From Trema orientale (lineage: Eukaryota > Streptophyta > Magnoliopsida > Rosales > Cannabaceae): a stretch of DNA of 64,000 nucleotides. A model generated the notes under the pieces. It was given only the letters and a program-made list of their open reading frames with translations, ran no database searches and was not told the origin of the DNA. How positions within the stretch are numbered: the stretch's first letter is position 1; every line of letters begins with the position of its first letter. This document shows positions 62,842 through 64,000 of this stretch, piece by piece. The DNA lies in assembly GCA_002914845.1 (NCBI GenBank), contig JXTC01000061.1:176541-240540 (forward strand). Direction: 5' to 3'. The position numbers were made by a program, and so were the translations under genes.

Positions 62842-64000
62842 CTAAGCTAGGTGGGTTATTCTCCTCTTCTTTCTTCCTCCACATATAGGTGAAGAAGATG
62901 TACCCGTAGCAAACACTAAATCTTTTGGGCTCAGATCAACACCCGGGCGGTTTGGGCCGCAACTATTGTCGACATCTGATGGGCTATCACGTGATTCAGT
63001 CACAACCCACTTTCCATAGTTAATTTTTGGGATGACAAATGGTTGAGCCTTCCTTTTTGGCCCAGAACCCAGTTCACAAAGGCCCGTAGGCGGAATCAGG
63101 GCTGCCTGTATAGGTTGGAAATGACGTGGGGGACTAGGTATGAGCAGGAAGTCTAATTGTTCATTGAACTCTGATGCTTTAGCCTGTAATACAAAAACAT
63201 TACCTCCCCTTTTTAGCTTTCTTTGCTCCTTCATGTTTGCCTGAGCCTCTGCCAATACCTGGTTATCTATTGCAGACCTGCCAACTGTTGTCGTTACATT
63301 CACACTGCCACCGACCAAGCATGCAGATGCTGAAACCCTCTGAGTATGATGTCCCCTATTGCTGCAATTTGACCGCTCAAGCCCGTTGAATTCGTCCACG
63401 TGTCCGCCTGCTTCAGCCATCGACAGTGTAGGGAAGTGGTCCCCTGTGAGATTACTGTCAATGAGCTTTGTCTGTACTGGTACAGCCGGGGCGATTGCCG
63501 ATTGACTGGGTTTTCGACGAGGCTGCTGGTGAGGCATCGGTCCATGGAAAGGCTCTTTGTGGATTAAATTCAGGTTGAAGCAGCTTATCACCGGTGAGGC
63601 TCCACAAACCCAGTGCCCGTAAAGCCGCACTCTCCGACCGCTAGAGTCCGCAACCATTACTGGGGTTCTGGAAACACAGCTATTTTCCTCATGATCAACA
63701 AGGCCACAATGATGACAGAACTTGCACAACCGCTCATATTTGAGTTGAATCCACTGAGGAGTACCGAATTCATTTTTGAGAAAGAATCCTGCCACTAGCG
63801 GACGAAGTAAGTTCACCTCCACTTGAATTCGGAGTGAGCGTCCCCAAAGGTTTGATCTTGGTTTGGGAACCATAACATTGATGACACTGCCGGCTCGTTG
63901 ACCTATCCTTTTAGCGTTGTCCTCCGAGAAGTAGCATAAGGGTAGTCCATGGACTCTAATCCATAAATCAGCAGACTCGAACTTGACCTCCGAGAGAGGG
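62842..64000 (-). CDS. DUF4283 / zinc-knuckle protein, LINE ORF1-type, 5'-partial
   Basis: The minus-strand frame is open from the window edge to the stop at 62842. It starts with the end of a DUF4283 domain (ESADLWIRVHGLPLCYFSED, then NAKRIGQRAG). A CCHC_4 zinc knuckle follows, CHHCGLVDHEENSC, with the spacing C-x2-C-x4-H-x4-C, after LKYERLCKF. The remaining about 250 residues are low in recognisable motifs. DUF4283 plus this knuckle is typical of the nucleic-acid-binding first ORF of plant L1-like LINEs and of many stand-alone relics. No reverse transcriptase follows downstream on the minus strand, and there is no poly(A) tail on that strand, so this is a truncated element or an isolated relic. 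The N-terminus lies outside the window. Confidence 0.8.
   Translation of the reverse strand, partial: PLSEVKFESADLWIRVHGLPLCYFSEDNAKRIGQRAGSVINVMVPKPRSNLWGRSLRIQVEVNLLRPLVAGFFLKNEFGTPQWIQLKYERLCKFCHHCGLVDHEENSCVSRTPVMVADSSGRRVRLYGHWVCGASPVISCFNLNLIHKEPFHGPMPHQQPRRKPSQSAIAPAVPVQTKLIDSNLTGDHFPTLSMAEAGGHVDEFNGLERSNCSNRGHHTQRVSASACLVGGSVNVTTTVGRSAIDNQVLAEAQANMKEQRKLKRGGNVFVLQAKASEFNEQLDFLLIPSPPRHFQPIQAALIPPTGLCELGSGPKRKAQPFVIPKINYGKWVVTESRDSPSDVDNSCGPNRPGVDLSPKDLVFATGTSSSPICGGRKKRRITHLA

Noticed and set aside
1..64000. tRNA, rRNA and CRISPR-type features
   Set aside because: I looked for T-loop-like GTTCGA contexts and regularly spaced repeats. The one candidate (about 31710) lacks the other tRNA arms, and no array of spaced identical repeats is present.

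Overview
The window is nuclear DNA from a flowering plant. The genes have many short AT-rich GT-AG introns, AT-rich intergenic DNA full of small DNA transposons, and protein sequences that line up closely with Arabidopsis families (KEULE, class II CPD photolyase, PAT14, PHF5A, a DUF1442 protein). A core eudicot, probably a rosid, is the best guess; I cannot name the species. A run of 180 N at 33541-33720 marks an assembly gap.

Layout. 1-9096 is gene-poor, with several MITE-like and hAT-like elements and a minisatellite. 9097-12326 (+) is a nine-exon class II CPD photolyase. 14126-21097 (-) is a 21-exon KEULE/SEC1 gene, convergent with the photolyase. 21098-26326 has no gene but holds nested repeats. 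26327-28017 (-) is a two-exon DUF641/IRK-interacting-protein-like gene. 28018-33540 has no gene and contains a complete solo LTR (32122-33028) with a 5-bp target duplication. 33773-37484 (+) is an IST1-domain gene with a one-base frameshift in exon 2 and transposons in its first two introns; it is probably a pseudogene. 40455-42696 (+) is a DHHC S-acyltransferase of the PAT14 type. 43426-44387 holds two copies of one MITE. 46596-47440 (+) is a broken hAT/RICESLEEPER-type transposase, apparently inside a 5'-UTR intron of the PHF5A gene (48147-48479, +). 50687-52290 (+) is a myeloid leukemia factor-like gene. 53740-56224 (+) is an ICT1-type GGQ release-factor-like gene, followed tail to tail by a DUF1442 gene (57163-58000, -). 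The right edge (62842-64000, -) is a DUF4283/zinc-knuckle protein of the LINE ORF1 type, open at the window end.

How the genes relate. They are independent housekeeping genes rather than one pathway: UV repair, SNARE regulation in cytokinesis, protein palmitoylation, pre-mRNA splicing, and rescue of stalled (probably organellar) ribosomes. From memory, KEULE and PHR1 carry adjacent Arabidopsis locus numbers (At1g12360, At1g12370), and the DUF1442 and class I release-factor genes are also adjacent there (At1g62840, At1g62850), so parts of this gene order look ancestral.

I found no evidence for a new multi-gene system. The most notable signals are two GC-AG introns in the photolyase gene, a 74-bp tandem duplication that copies a splice acceptor in KEULE, the frameshifted and transposon-loaded IST1-like gene, the hAT remnant in the PHF5A leader intron, and a dense set of foldback/MITE families with readable target-site duplications.
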